A DNA stretch of 64,000 nucleotides from Streptomyces sedi (GTDB lineage: Bacteria; Actinomycetota; Actinomycetes; Streptomycetales; Streptomycetaceae): NCBI RefSeq assembly GCF_006335015.1, contig NZ_VDGT01000019.1:1-64000 (forward strand), in the 5' to 3' direction. The notes under the pieces were generated by a model. The model ran no database searches and was not told the origin of the DNA. It saw only the letters and a program-made list of their open reading frames with translations. Below, piece after piece: positions 9,266 through 18,087 of this stretch. Both the position numbers and the translations under genes were made by a program. How positions within the stretch are numbered: position 1 is the first letter of the stretch; each line of letters opens with the position of its first letter.

Positions 9266-9645
9266 GAGGCTGTCCCGTAAATGCTGGTCAGAGGTGCGAT
9301 GATCTTGCCGTGGCTGGTGTGATCACGGCGTCGGAGCCCTCTTGGATAGGTCCGTTCACCGGGCTGAGCCCTCGGCAGTTCAACAAGCTCATCACCGCGC
9401 TGCGGCGTGAGGGATCCGGTCCGCGAGGGCCGTCCATGGTCGCTGCTGTTGGCAGACCGGGTGTTGCTGGTGGCCGCGTACTGGCGCAACAGCCTCATTC
9501 TGCGTCAACTTGCCTCGCTGTTCGGAGCACAACGTCTCCCACCGCAAGGTCCGGGCCCGCGTCGAGCACGCCTTCGCCCGCACGAAGAACTGGAAGATCC
9601 TCCGCGACTGCCGATTCAAGGGCGACGGCGTCCACGGCGAAGCGG
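9266..9645 (+). pseudogene. IS5-like element remnant with internal deletion
   Basis: Begins with GAGGCTGTCCCGTAAATG, an end sequence typical of Streptomyces IS elements. It continues as the start of a DDE transposase (GVITASEPSW and FTGLSPRQFNKLITALRREG, from 9310), shifts frame to REGRPWSLLLADRVLLVAAYWRN (from about 9420), then jumps to the C-terminal block VSHRKVRARVEHAFARTKNWK in a third frame (from about 9530). The catalytic middle is deleted and at least two frameshifts are present, so it cannot make transposase. It belongs to the same broad family as the remnant at 3413 but is a different element; the two bracket RHS1. Confidence 0.8.
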
Positions 9646-10420
9646 CATCGACGCGTCTTGAACGTCCTCATGGGACACGCTGTGCGGTGTGGGGTGGTGA
9701 AGGAGAACCCATTGCCCAGGGGCACGGCACCAGCCTCAAGGCCGCCACCACGGTCGACAAGCGGTACCTGCTCAACCCAAGGCAGACCGCCGACCTCCTG
9801 GCCTGGGTACAGCGCCGGCCGCGGGGCGGCGAACGTCTCCACGCCTACTTCGCCACCCTCTACTACGCCGGTCTCCGACCGGAAGAGGCCGTCGCGCTAC
9901 GCGTCGCGGATATCCGCTCTCCCGATGACGAAGACGACGCCCGGTTGGGTGAGTTGGTCGTCCACACTGCCACACCGGAAATAGGCAGGCACGGGACGAA
10001 CTCTGGCAAGGTCCACGACGAGCGACGCCTCAAGGGGCGCGCTGAGGGGGAGGTTCGGGTTGTTCCCTGCCTCCCGGCGCTGGTGAAGATTCTGCGTGGC
10101 CACATGGACCGCGAGGGGCTCCGAGACGAGGCGCCTGTGTTCCGGGGGAAGAGGGGCGACCGACTGGCGGGCTCGGTGATCCGGCACGCGAGGAGACTCT
10201 CACCCCGGCCGAGTACACCTCACCGCTCGGGCGCAGGGTCTACGACTTGCGGCACACCTGTCTGACCACGTGGCTGAACAACGGCGCCCCACCCGCCGAC
10301 GTGGCCGAGTGGGCCGGGAACAGCGCCCCCGTCCTCCTCAGTACCTACGCCCGCTGTCTGCATGGACAGAAGAGGGACCTGCAACGATGGATCGAGGCCG
10401 CCCAGGACCTCACCGGAAGG
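9646..10420 (+). pseudogene. Tyrosine recombinase (integrase), decayed
   Basis: Pieces of a site-specific integrase are readable in three frames. KRHRRVLNVLMGHAVRCGVV near 9650 ends the arm-binding/SAM-like domain. TTVDKRYLLNPRQTADLL to GLRPEEAVALRVADI (about 9750-9920) carries the first catalytic Arg. After a shift near 10190, LTPAEYTSPLGRRVYDLRHT (His-x-x-Arg) and the WAGNSAPVLLSTYAR block (catalytic Tyr) follow, to about 10360. The N-terminus is cut off by the IS remnant. The gene is therefore inactive. It is unlike the integrase relic beside the tRNA at 25945 and implies a separate past integration. Confidence 0.8.
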
Positions 10421-10616
10421 GCCGTCGTCCCGGCCCCGCCGACGGAAAACTTGGACACGCGTTTGACGCGCGGGGTCTGGTGGGCGCGGCTCGGCTCGTT
10501 GGAGAGCCGTGGGCTCGGGCCCCGCCCGCCCCGAACGAGCTCCGCGCCACCGTGTGAGGCGCTTCTGCGCCCAACCCGGTGGTACGAGAGGGCCGTTGAC
10601 AATGCGTCAACATGCG

Positions 10617-11918
10617 CTATGCCGTGAGGACACCGCGGTGGTAACGGAGAGCCCACACGACGACGCCGACGAGGCCGGCGGTGAGGACGGCGGTCCCCGT
10701 GACCGAGCCGGTGGCGGCGAAGACGCCGCCGAAGCCCGCCACGCCCAGAGCCGCGCCCACGGCGAGGCTGGTCTCCTGGAGCGCCGCGGCGCGTGCCACG
10801 TCCCTGGGGGGAAGGCTACCGAGCAGGTACGCGTCTCCGGACGCCATGGAGACCCCCACTCCCAGGCCGATCAGGAAGCTGGCCGGCCACAGGCCGACAA
10901 AGGCGGCCACCACCAGTCCGACCGCACAGGTGACCAGGCTGACCTGGAGGACGTGGACGGGAGAGAACCGGGACTGCACCTTGTGGAACGCGTAGCTGCC
11001 GAGCGAGACCCACAACGCCAACACCGAGACGGGCAGTACGGAGAGAATCGAATCCGCCGTCGTGCTGAAGAGGAAGACCGACCCGGTGTAGCACGCGGAA
11101 CCGACGACGAGTGCGAGCGAACAGGCGCCCAGTCGCGAGAAGGGGAGCATCCGCACGTCGATGAGCGGGTCCCTGGAGCGGAGCTGGCGCATGCAGAAGG
11201 CCGCCAGGACAACACAGCCGAGGGTGGTCGCCAGCACCCGCCCGAGTGCGGCGCCGTGGCTCTGCAGGCCCGCCACGAAAAGCCCGAAGCCGACGAACGC
11301 GAGAGCCGAGGAGGCGACATCGATCTTGGCCGATGCCGCCTGTCCCAGATGCATGTCGCGCAACTTCAGCGTCGCGAGGGCACAGCACACCAGAGCGACC
11401 GCCGCCGGAGACCAGAACAGCAGCGCGTGCGCGTCGATGTCCACGAGCACCCGGCCGAGCAACGGCCCCACACCGGCTCCCACGCTGTATGTGGTGATCC
11501 ACAGGGTGTAACCCAGCGTGCGCTCGGCGGTGTTGGGTAGCCCACCGATGACGGAGGCGACGCTGGAGACGATCAGCGCGTAGCCGAAGCCCTGCACGAA
11601 GCGGGTCGCCGTCCATGCCGCCGGTGAGTCGAGCAGCGCGGGACCCGCGCTCGCTATAGCGAACACGAGAAGGCCGATCGACAACGTCACGCCGGGCCCC
11701 ATCCGCGCGCCCAGGCGCGACCCGAGAACGACGCACGAGGCCAGCGCGATCGTGTAGCCGTCGATGAACCACAGTCGCCACGAATCAGTCAGGACCGGCA
11801 GGTCGTAGGCGATGGAGTTGAACAGCGTGGAATCCACACCGCCGAGAAACATCGGCACCAGGAGCAGCGGAAAGAGAACTTTTCTGGAGACGGATCGAGT
11901 CCGGGCGCCGCGCGGCAC
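10617..11918 (-). CDS. MFS drug-efflux-type transporter
   Basis: A 433-residue integral membrane protein with about 12 helices, of the major facilitator superfamily (DHA-type multidrug efflux). After a short basic N-terminus the first helix begins at residue 13; the loop between helices 2 and 3 (GSRLGARMG) and TRFVQGFGYALI in helix 4 match the MFS pattern. The GTG start at 11918 has GGAAGG about 7 bases upstream. The gene is divergent from a CGNR zinc-finger regulator, with only 53 bases between starts, suggesting that the exporter is switched on when the regulator senses a compound. The substrate is unknown. Confidence 0.85.
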   Translation of the reverse strand: MPRGARTRSVSRKVLFPLLLVPMFLGGVDSTLFNSIAYDLPVLTDSWRLWFIDGYTIALASCVVLGSRLGARMGPGVTLSIGLLVFAIASAGPALLDSPAAWTATRFVQGFGYALIVSSVASVIGGLPNTAERTLGYTLWITTYSVGAGVGPLLGRVLVDIDAHALLFWSPAAVALVCCALATLKLRDMHLGQAASAKIDVASSALAFVGFGLFVAGLQSHGAALGRVLATTLGCVVLAAFCMRQLRSRDPLIDVRMLPFSRLGACSLALVVGSACYTGSVFLFSTTADSILSVLPVSVLALWVSLGSYAFHKVQSRFSPVHVLQVSLVTCAVGLVVAAFVGLWPASFLIGLGVGVSMASGDAYLLGSLPPRDVARAAALQETSLAVGAALGVAGFGGVFAATGSVTGTAVLTAGLVGVVVWALRYHRGVLTA

Positions 11919-11945
11919 CGCGCCTTCCGCTTCTGCTTGCGCCCC

Positions 11946-11958
11946 CAGGTTGAACCTG
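11946..11958. promoter_or_regulatory. Perfect palindrome between MFS and CGNR regulator genes
   Basis: CAGGTTGAACCTG is a 6-1-6 palindrome in the 53-base gap between the two divergent start codons. Its position makes it a candidate operator for the CGNR regulator. Confidence 0.4.
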
Positions 11959-11971
11959 CCAAGATGGTTCC

Positions 11972-12547
11972 ATGTCCACGATGCGAGTTCCCGAGTTCCG
12001 CCTCGGCGCGGTGCTGGCGACCAGCTTCACGGCGACCCTCACAGAGCGGCAGGGCGAGCCGGTGGAGCGCATCCCCACGCCATCCCGCCTGGTGGACTGG
12101 CTGGCAGTCAACGGACTCGTGGTCGACTCCTGCTCCCCGTCCCAACTCGACCGTGCCCGAGAGCTCAGGGAAGCCATCCACGCGGCGGCCACAGCCGTCG
12201 CGCGACAGGAACCGCTTCCCTCTCCGGCTGTCCACGTCATCAACGACCGCAGCGTTCACGGTCACGCCTCACCCGTCCTGACCTTCGAGGGAAACTGGGA
12301 GTGGCGGCTCGCCTCCCGTTCCGTCGAGGACGCCCTCAGCGTGATCGCGGCCGACGCGGTCAGCATCATCTCGGGAGAGCGTCCCGGAAAGATCTCCCTG
12401 TGCGCCTCACCGACGTGCCGCGCCGCGTTCTTCGACGTGAGTCGAGGCCGCACGCGGAGATGGTGCGAGATGAACACGTGTGGGAACCGCAAGAAGAAGC
12501 AGCGCTTCCTCGCCAGCAAGCACCAAAGGTCCGCCTTCACCAGCTGA
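11972..12547 (+). CDS. ABATE-domain / CGNR zinc-finger transcriptional regulator
   Basis: A 191-residue regulator with the two-domain build of the ABATE/CGNR family. Residues 10-135 form the ligand-sensing ABATE-like domain, including SRLVDWLAVNGLV. Residues 140-182 form the CGNR zinc finger with Cys144, Cys149, Cys165 and Cys170 and the signature CGNRKKKQRF. Family members are thought to be one-component regulators of nearby transport or stress genes. The only neighbour is the divergent MFS exporter, the likely target. The ribosome site is weak; a second ATG at 11981 is an alternative start. Confidence 0.85.
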   Translation: MSTMRVPEFRLGAVLATSFTATLTERQGEPVERIPTPSRLVDWLAVNGLVVDSCSPSQLDRARELREAIHAAATAVARQEPLPSPAVHVINDRSVHGHASPVLTFEGNWEWRLASRSVEDALSVIAADAVSIISGERPGKISLCASPTCRAAFFDVSRGRTRRWCEMNTCGNRKKKQRFLASKHQRSAFTS

Positions 12548-13050
12548 CCCGCCCCTGCGGCGCGCCTTCCTCCTCGTAGAAAACCCCGCCTTCGGCCCCG
12601 TTCACATCCGGAGGGGCCCACTGCGCACGATCGCACACGACGCGCGAAGTGGCTTATTGAGCGCAAGTGGCACGGCGTGACCATGCGACTGACTGCGGCC
12701 TTCCGAGTCCCGGCCATCTGTACTTCGAGGCCGTGGTGGGCGGCGGCGCGAGCGTCAGCGGCTCGGGCCGCCGCCCGTTGGCGTTGACGCGGGGCCGGGC
12801 TCGGGGTGGCGGAGGAAGGCCGGTCGTCTGCGGCTGGTGCGTATCGGGGGCACGGGCGCGGGTTCGAGGGTCGGATCGGTGAGTGTGGTGGTGAAGGTGG
12901 CGAGCAGCGGGGTCGGCGTGGCCTGGGTGAGGGGGCCCACCAGGCTGGCTGGCCGCGGCCCGCGCCGATCTGCCACGCCGTCGAGGGGCGGGTGAACGCG
13001 TCGGCGTTCGGTCGGTGGGGCGATGAGGTGTGGATGAGGACGGCTTGGAC
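12548..13050. other. Intergenic, nothing recognised
   Basis: About 500 GC-rich bases between the CGNR gene and the outer attachment-like repeat. Reading frames here have biased, repetitive compositions (Arg/Pro/His-rich) and no ribosome sites, so I treat them as artefacts of base composition. Confidence 0.5.
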
Positions 13051-13151
13051 ACCGGGAACGACGAAAGGCCCGCTGAGCCGGGAGGAAACCTCCCCGCTCA
13101 GCGGGCCTTCGACACCGTCGGGACGGCGGGATTTGAACCCACGACCCCTTG
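13051..13151. repeat. Outer attachment-like repeat: tRNA-Pro 3' half plus terminator hairpin
   Basis: 101 bases match 26800-26900 with only two or three differences. The block holds, reading the minus strand, the 3' half of tRNA-Pro from the anticodon stem to the discriminator base, followed by its terminator hairpin (GGCCCGCTGAGC at 13067-13078 pairing with GCTCAGCGGGCC at 13096-13107). Identity stops exactly at the tRNA anticodon loop. This is the pattern left when an integrase inserts at a tRNA 3' end, so this is the far att site of an island ending at 26,940. Confidence 0.85.
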
Positions 13152-13462
13152 CCCCCCCAGTACATCGCGGTTGGGCGTCTCGTCAGGTCAACGGTGTTCG
13201 GGTGCACGATTACACGTGCTGTCGAGCCGGGGTGGTTCGGCAGCGTGCATGACGTGCGGTCCCAGAGCGGTCCCAAGGTCGGTCGCCACGTGTGGCAGGT
13301 GAAGCGCTCGTGATCGCAAGTGGCCAACTTGCTAAAAGGATTAGACACGACGGCTGGAGCCGATGGAATGGGGCCAGAACTCGTCCGGTGGGGGCAGGAT
13401 GACTGCCCAGTACATCCAGGAGACCGGACCGGGGTACTCGTGCGGCTGATCAAGGAGATCTC
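13152..13462. other. Intergenic just inside the island edge
   Basis: About 310 bases with no gene. A short direct repeat, CCCAGTACATC, occurs near 13157 and again near 13411. Nothing else is recognisable before the strong ribosome site of the next gene. Confidence 0.4.
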
Positions 13463-14206
13463 ATGAACTTCCGGGAGACGGTCGCCGGATTCCGCGACGC
13501 GGCGGAACTCGACGGCCTCGACAACGCTTGGCGCTGGTCGCCAGCGCCCGGTATTGACTTCGCCGGCGCGCTCTCCGACGACGGACGCAGACTCATCCAG
13601 ACCAGCAGCCGCGACTCCTACCGGGATGACCTCGCGGTAGCGACCCTGCGGTTCGCCCGCGAACGGGAGGAAGAGCTCTTCGCCAGGAACCCGCACCTGG
13701 GGTCGGCCGCGGGGTTCGCCGCACCGGACGGGGCACATTTTGACGCGGTGGCCGGCGCCGCACCGGCCGTGCACCGCTTCTACCATGTGGAGTTGCCCGA
13801 GCTGACACCGCTGGTCCGGGTCGTCTTCCCGGCCTACGTGTGCGAGTTCTCCGGTGACGAGACCCTGGAAGAGTCGATCACGCGCTACCGCATGCTCCAG
13901 GTCACGCGATGGGAGCGCGGCCCGGTCCCCTTCCTGAAGATGCGGTTCGCGAACACCAGGACACTGGGGCGCAGCACGAACGAGGGACGGGGCCTCACCG
14001 ACCTTGCCGTCCTCGAACGCGAACTACAGCTGATGGACGACGCCCCGGGCAGCTTCGTCGAGTTCGAGAACCGGCACGCCCACGTGTGGCGCGTGGAATG
14101 GCACGGAGCCTGGTACATCGCGGAATGGGACACCCAGGAGGGCACACCACGCCAAATCTCCCTCGACGCCCTTCTCGCCTTCGCTCCTTCCTGCCTGACC
14201 GAATGA
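13463..14206 (+). CDS. Protein of unknown function (island cargo)
   Basis: A 247-residue soluble protein that I do not recognise. It has no signal peptide or membrane helix. The sequence is rich in aromatic and acidic residues, with a C-terminal part (about 195-230) containing paired aromatic strands such as HVWRVEWHGAWYIAEWD, suggesting a beta-rich fold. AAGGAG five bases before the ATG gives a very strong start. Position just inside the island's outer att site and its single-gene arrangement would fit a defence, immunity or unknown cargo gene, but nothing in the sequence settles this. Confidence 0.7.
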   Translation: MNFRETVAGFRDAAELDGLDNAWRWSPAPGIDFAGALSDDGRRLIQTSSRDSYRDDLAVATLRFAREREEELFARNPHLGSAAGFAAPDGAHFDAVAGAAPAVHRFYHVELPELTPLVRVVFPAYVCEFSGDETLEESITRYRMLQVTRWERGPVPFLKMRFANTRTLGRSTNEGRGLTDLAVLERELQLMDDAPGSFVEFENRHAHVWRVEWHGAWYIAEWDTQEGTPRQISLDALLAFAPSCLTE

Positions 14207-14248
14207 ATCACGGCAACGGGGCAGTGGTCCACGTTCCCGTTCCCTCAG

Positions 14249-14548
14249 TCAGTAGGGCCGGTGGTCGGTGCCGAGGCCGGCGGTGACGGTCAGGAGGGAG
14301 GACGGGCCCGTCATGTCGACGGCGTGCCACGTTCCGGCCGGGTTGACGGTGGCCTGGCCCGGTGCGAGCACGACGCGCTCGGGCGTCCCGCCCGGGTCGC
14401 GGATGACCGTGACCGATCCGCTGAGGCAGACGATCAGTTCGTCGCCGGCGAAGTCCTCGACGGGGCGTGCCCTCGATCCCAGTCCTCATAGGTGGACGGG
14501 GGTGGTGCGCAGGTCGATGGCGTGGGGTGTGTGGTCGACGAGTCCCAT
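14249..14548 (-). pseudogene. Cupin-type protein gene interrupted by a stop
   Basis: Reading the minus strand, a frame starting MGLVDHTPHAIDL meets TGA at 14488-14486. The same frame then continues with a clear cupin second half: ARPVEDFAGDELIVCLSGSV, a VLAPGQATVNPAGTWHAVD block with the cupin His, and an end at 14249. Around the stop another frame reads YEDWDRGHAP, which is what intact relatives would be expected to have there, so two compensating indels are likely. With 98 codons in total it would have been a small single-domain cupin. Sequencing error is a possible alternative. Confidence 0.55.
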
Positions 14549-14664
14549 GCCGGTGATCGTCGCCGCGCGGGGGTCGGCCGGTCTTGAAGGAAAGGGAACG
14601 GAAGCCCTCGCGCGCGGGGCCTGGTCCGCCGGGAAGCGGCCGACGGATGAGGCCGTTCCGGTCG

Positions 14665-15453
14665 CTACTCGGCCCGCAGGACGAAGAACAGGAAGGACAG
14701 GAAGCGTGGCATGGCCGCGATGGTCTCGGGAAACCGTTCGCGGGCGGCGGGATCAGGGTCCGGCTCGCTGATGACCGTGATCCGGAAACCGGCCCCGAGG
14801 AACGCCTCGGTCGTCGCGTGCAGCGGCCTGTGCCAGCGACTCACCAGGGCGGACTGGCTGCCGATGGTCCACTCCGAGGTCCACCTCGTGGTGTCGAAGT
14901 AGTCGCAGTCGGCCTCGCGGCCGGCCTCGCGGTGGATGAGGGCGACGGCGAAGGGATGGTCGACGGAAGCGATCAGCCGGCCGCCGGGCTTGAGCACGCG
15001 TCGCAGCTCGGCCAGGGCTGGCCCCCAGTCCTCCGGGTAGTGCAGCACCAGGGACGCGACGACATCGTCGAACGTGTCATCCGGGTAGGGAAGCGGGCCG
15101 CCCAGGTCCGTCACCCGCAGGTCCGCGTCGTCGCCGAGCCGCCGCCGGGCCAGCTCCAGCATCCCGGCGCTGGAGTCGAAGCCGCTCACCACGGCGCCAC
15201 GGTCGCGCAGTTCGGCGGAGAGGAGCCCCGATCCGCAGCCGGCGTCGAGGACGCGCCGGCCGGCCACGTTTCCGGCGAGAGCCAGCATCGCGGGACGCTC
15301 GTAGTAGGCGTTGACCAGGTTGGTCTCGTTCACGGCCGCGTACGCCCTGGCGAAGCCGTCGTAGTCGTTGACCTTCGGCGGATCGACACCTTCCGCGGAT
15401 GGCGAGGCCAGCCTGACGGACATCACGTGTTCTTGCTGCTGACTGGAGGTCAT
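14665..15453 (-). CDS. Class I SAM-dependent methyltransferase
   Basis: A 262-residue methyltransferase of the UbiE/Methyltransf_11 type. Motif I VLDAGCGSG (about residues 68-76) binds S-adenosylmethionine, followed by the acidic loop GFDSSAGML, the DTFDDVVASLVLHY motif (about 128-141) and LKPGGRLIASV (about 153-163). The substrate cannot be read from the sequence; small-molecule methylation is typical of this group. The start at 15453 has no good ribosome site and a Met ten codons later is possible. It sits alone in the first half of the island. Confidence 0.85.
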   Translation of the reverse strand: MTSSQQQEHVMSVRLASPSAEGVDPPKVNDYDGFARAYAAVNETNLVNAYYERPAMLALAGNVAGRRVLDAGCGSGLLSAELRDRGAVVSGFDSSAGMLELARRRLGDDADLRVTDLGGPLPYPDDTFDDVVASLVLHYPEDWGPALAELRRVLKPGGRLIASVDHPFAVALIHREAGREADCDYFDTTRWTSEWTIGSQSALVSRWHRPLHATTEAFLGAGFRITVISEPDPDPAARERFPETIAAMPRFLSFLFFVLRAE

Positions 15454-15668
15454 GGTGCGGGGGACGTGTGCCGAGGCGTTCCGGTTCCGCGCCCCCGGGG
15501 GCCCGTTGATACACGACTGAGCGGTGGCCGTGCGGCGTTCGATACGCGGGTGAGGCCCGGCGGCGGATCGCCGCGTTCAGGATCGGAGGCCGGACGGGGC
15601 GGCCGGACGCCGTTCCCTCCGTTACGGATCCGTCGGCGCGCTTGCTCGGCGGGGTTGAAGGGAGCCGG

Positions 15669-17249
15669 GTGCAGATGCGCGAGTGGATAAGTTCCAAGGC
15701 GGTCGCCGTTCTGACGGCGGTGGTCGCCGCGGGCGCGACGGTGGTGACCGCCCTGCCGGCGCAGGGCGTCGTGGGCGGTGACGAGTCGACCGAGGCCTAC
15801 TCGTTCATGGGGTCGTTCCAATTGGACTATCCCGCGCCGCCGCGCGACGACCAGCACGGCTGCGGGGTGTCGGTCCTCGCGCCGCAGTGGGTTCTGACCG
15901 CCAGCCACTGTGCCGGCCGGAACCCGACCGGGGCGAAGGTGGGTGTCCCCCAGGGCTGGAAGGTCCGGGTCGGGTCACTGGACACCGACTCCGGCGGCGA
16001 GGTCGCCGAGGTCGACCACTACTACCGGCTGGCGACCAACCACGACGAGGGCGGGTTCTGGGGCCGCGACGTGGCGCTGCTGCACCTGCGGAACCCGGTC
16101 GAGGCCGAACCCGTGCCGATCGCCTCGTCCACGCCCGCGGACAACTCGCCGGTCCGCATCATGGGCTGGGGCATGACCTGCGACGACAGTACCGATCCCG
16201 CGTGTTACCCCACGCGGCTGCGGGAGGCCGACACCGTCGTGCAGCCGAGCTCGACGTGTCTTTCGCACGACGAGGGTGAGTTGTGCGTCGGCAGCGAGGA
16301 CGGCGCTGTCGCCGCGTCGAACATGGACTCCGGGGGGCCCGCGCTGGTCCGCGAGAGCGGCCAGTGGGCGGTGGCCGGTGTGGTCAGCGGCCCCGACGCG
16401 AGCGGCAAGACGCTGTACACCGATGTCACCCGGCACGCCGACTGGATCAACGGCATCATCACCGGCACCGACGTGCCCGCCGACGACCACATACCGAACG
16501 TGGAGGGCGCGGCGGACCTCGGCACCTGCGCGGGCTCGGTGGTCAGCACCCCGGCCTCCCGGCCGGAGGACCCGGCCCTGTTGCTGACCAACGGTCACTG
16601 CGTGGAGGGAGAGCGGCCCGCGCCCGGAGCGGCGCTGGTGGACCAGCCGGCCGACCGCGAGGTGCCGATCGCCGACCGTCAGGGCTACCCGCGGACCACC
16701 GCCCGGGCCGAGCGGTTGGTGTACGCGACGATGACCGGCACCGACATCGCGCTCTACCGCCTGGACAAGACCTACGCGCAGTTGGAGGCCGAGGGCGCGA
16801 AAGTCTTCCGACTCGCCTCTGATCCCGTACGCGCGGGTGACCCGCTGACCCTGGCGTACACCAGCGCCCGACTCTCCTGCGAGGCCGATGCCGTGGTGCC
16901 CCACCTGCGGGAAGGCGGCTACCAGCAGGACAACTCGATACGTTACGCGACCAGCGGTGACTGCGCGCCCTGGCCCGGCACCTCCGGTTCGCCGCTGCTG
17001 GCCCCCGACGGCGACACGGTCGTGGGCATCCACAACACGCACAACAGGGACGGCGAGGAGTGCACCGACAACAACCCCTGCGAAGTGGCCTCTGACGGAA
17101 CCGTCACCTCCGTGCGGGGCCGCGGCTACGGCCAGCAGGTCCACCTGATCGCGGACTGCCTCACCGAGGGGTCGGTGCTGGACCTGTCCCGCGAGGGTTG
17201 CGTCCTCACCGGTGCCCCGTCCGGTGCCGGCCAGGAAACGGGACAGTAG
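15669..17249 (+). CDS. Secreted protease with two tandem trypsin-like domains
   Basis: A 526-residue exported protein. Residues 3-33 form a signal peptide, and a VVGG mature start at 34-37 is typical of chymotrypsin-family zymogens. Domain one (about 34-265) has TASHC with His80, Asp134 and DSGGP with Ser221. Domain two (about 285-500) has a second full set: TNGHC with His310, GTDIALY with Asp359 and GTSGSP with Ser439. Both triads look complete, an unusual double protease; cysteines are consistent with disulphides outside the cell. The GTG at 15669 is preceded by GAAGGGAG; ATG at 15675 is an alternative. A two-component system follows 96 bases downstream. Confidence 0.85.
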   Translation: MQMREWISSKAVAVLTAVVAAGATVVTALPAQGVVGGDESTEAYSFMGSFQLDYPAPPRDDQHGCGVSVLAPQWVLTASHCAGRNPTGAKVGVPQGWKVRVGSLDTDSGGEVAEVDHYYRLATNHDEGGFWGRDVALLHLRNPVEAEPVPIASSTPADNSPVRIMGWGMTCDDSTDPACYPTRLREADTVVQPSSTCLSHDEGELCVGSEDGAVAASNMDSGGPALVRESGQWAVAGVVSGPDASGKTLYTDVTRHADWINGIITGTDVPADDHIPNVEGAADLGTCAGSVVSTPASRPEDPALLLTNGHCVEGERPAPGAALVDQPADREVPIADRQGYPRTTARAERLVYATMTGTDIALYRLDKTYAQLEAEGAKVFRLASDPVRAGDPLTLAYTSARLSCEADAVVPHLREGGYQQDNSIRYATSGDCAPWPGTSGSPLLAPDGDTVVGIHNTHNRDGEECTDNNPCEVASDGTVTSVRGRGYGQQVHLIADCLTEGSVLDLSREGCVLTGAPSGAGQETGQ

Positions 17250-17345
17250 CCCCTGCCCCGGTGAGCCTGACCCGTTCGACAATTCGGCGGTGAAGGCCCC
17301 GCCGTCGCATCATGGACCTTCCACACCTACGTCCGATGGGGAGAG

Positions 17346-18086
17346 ATGTCGGTTCCAGCGGCCGGGGGAAACGCCCCGGCGCCCGTGACGGTCCTGCTCG
17401 TCGAGGACGACGAGGTGATCCGGAAGTCGGTCACGATGGCGCTGGAACGCTACGGCTACCGGGTCGCCTCCGCCGGTGACGGGCTGAGCGGGCTCGAAGC
17501 GTTCGAGGAGGGCGGGCACGACCTGCTGTTGCTGGACGTCATGCTGCCGGAGCTGGACGGCATCGGGCTGTGCCGCCGGATCCGGGAGAGCAGCACGGCC
17601 CCCATCCTGATGATGTCGGCCCGCGGGGACAACCTGGACGTCGTGTCAGGACTGGAGGCCGGCGCCGACGACTACGTCGTCAAGCCGGTCGACACCGCGG
17701 TGCTGGTGGCCAGGATCCGCTCGCTGCTGCGCCGCGCGAGGTTCACGCCGACCGCCGCGCCCGTGGACCCGCCCGCCGCCGCGACGGCGGGCGGATCCAC
17801 GGCCCGGCTCGTCTTCGGGGACCTGGTCATCGACACGGCGGGCCTGGAGGTGTTCCTCGCCGGCGAGCAGCTCTCGCTGGCCCCCACCGAACTGCGGCTG
17901 CTGCTGGAGTTCGCCGCGCACCCCGGCATCGTCCTGGACCGGCAGACCCTGCTGCACAACGTCTGGGACCACGACTGGGACGGCGACAGCCGCGTGGTCG
18001 ACCTGTGCGTGCAGCGGCTGCGAAAGAAGATCGACGCCGAGCGCATCGAGACGGTTCGGGGCTTCGGCTACAAACTGAGGCGCTGA
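17346..18086 (+). CDS. OmpR/PhoB-type response regulator
   Basis: A 246-residue two-component response regulator. The receiver domain (residues 13-130) has acidic residues VEDDE, phospho-acceptor Asp64 in LLLDVMLPELDG and the conserved Lys in GADDYVVKP. A Pro/Ala-rich linker leads to a winged-helix DNA-binding domain (about 155-245) ending GFGYKLRR. ATG at 17346 follows GGGGAGAG. The kinase gene starts one base after its stop, so they form a pair. Being directly downstream of the double protease, it may control that gene or respond to cell-envelope conditions; this is inference. Confidence 0.92.
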   Translation: MSVPAAGGNAPAPVTVLLVEDDEVIRKSVTMALERYGYRVASAGDGLSGLEAFEEGGHDLLLLDVMLPELDGIGLCRRIRESSTAPILMMSARGDNLDVVSGLEAGADDYVVKPVDTAVLVARIRSLLRRARFTPTAAPVDPPAAATAGGSTARLVFGDLVIDTAGLEVFLAGEQLSLAPTELRLLLEFAAHPGIVLDRQTLLHNVWDHDWDGDSRVVDLCVQRLRKKIDAERIETVRGFGYKLRR

Positions 18087-18087
18087 C

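Noticed and set aside
12654..13052. A 132-codon minus-strand frame before the outer att repeat
   Set aside because: Its Pro/Arg/His-rich composition, lack of a ribosome site and run into the repeat argue against a gene.
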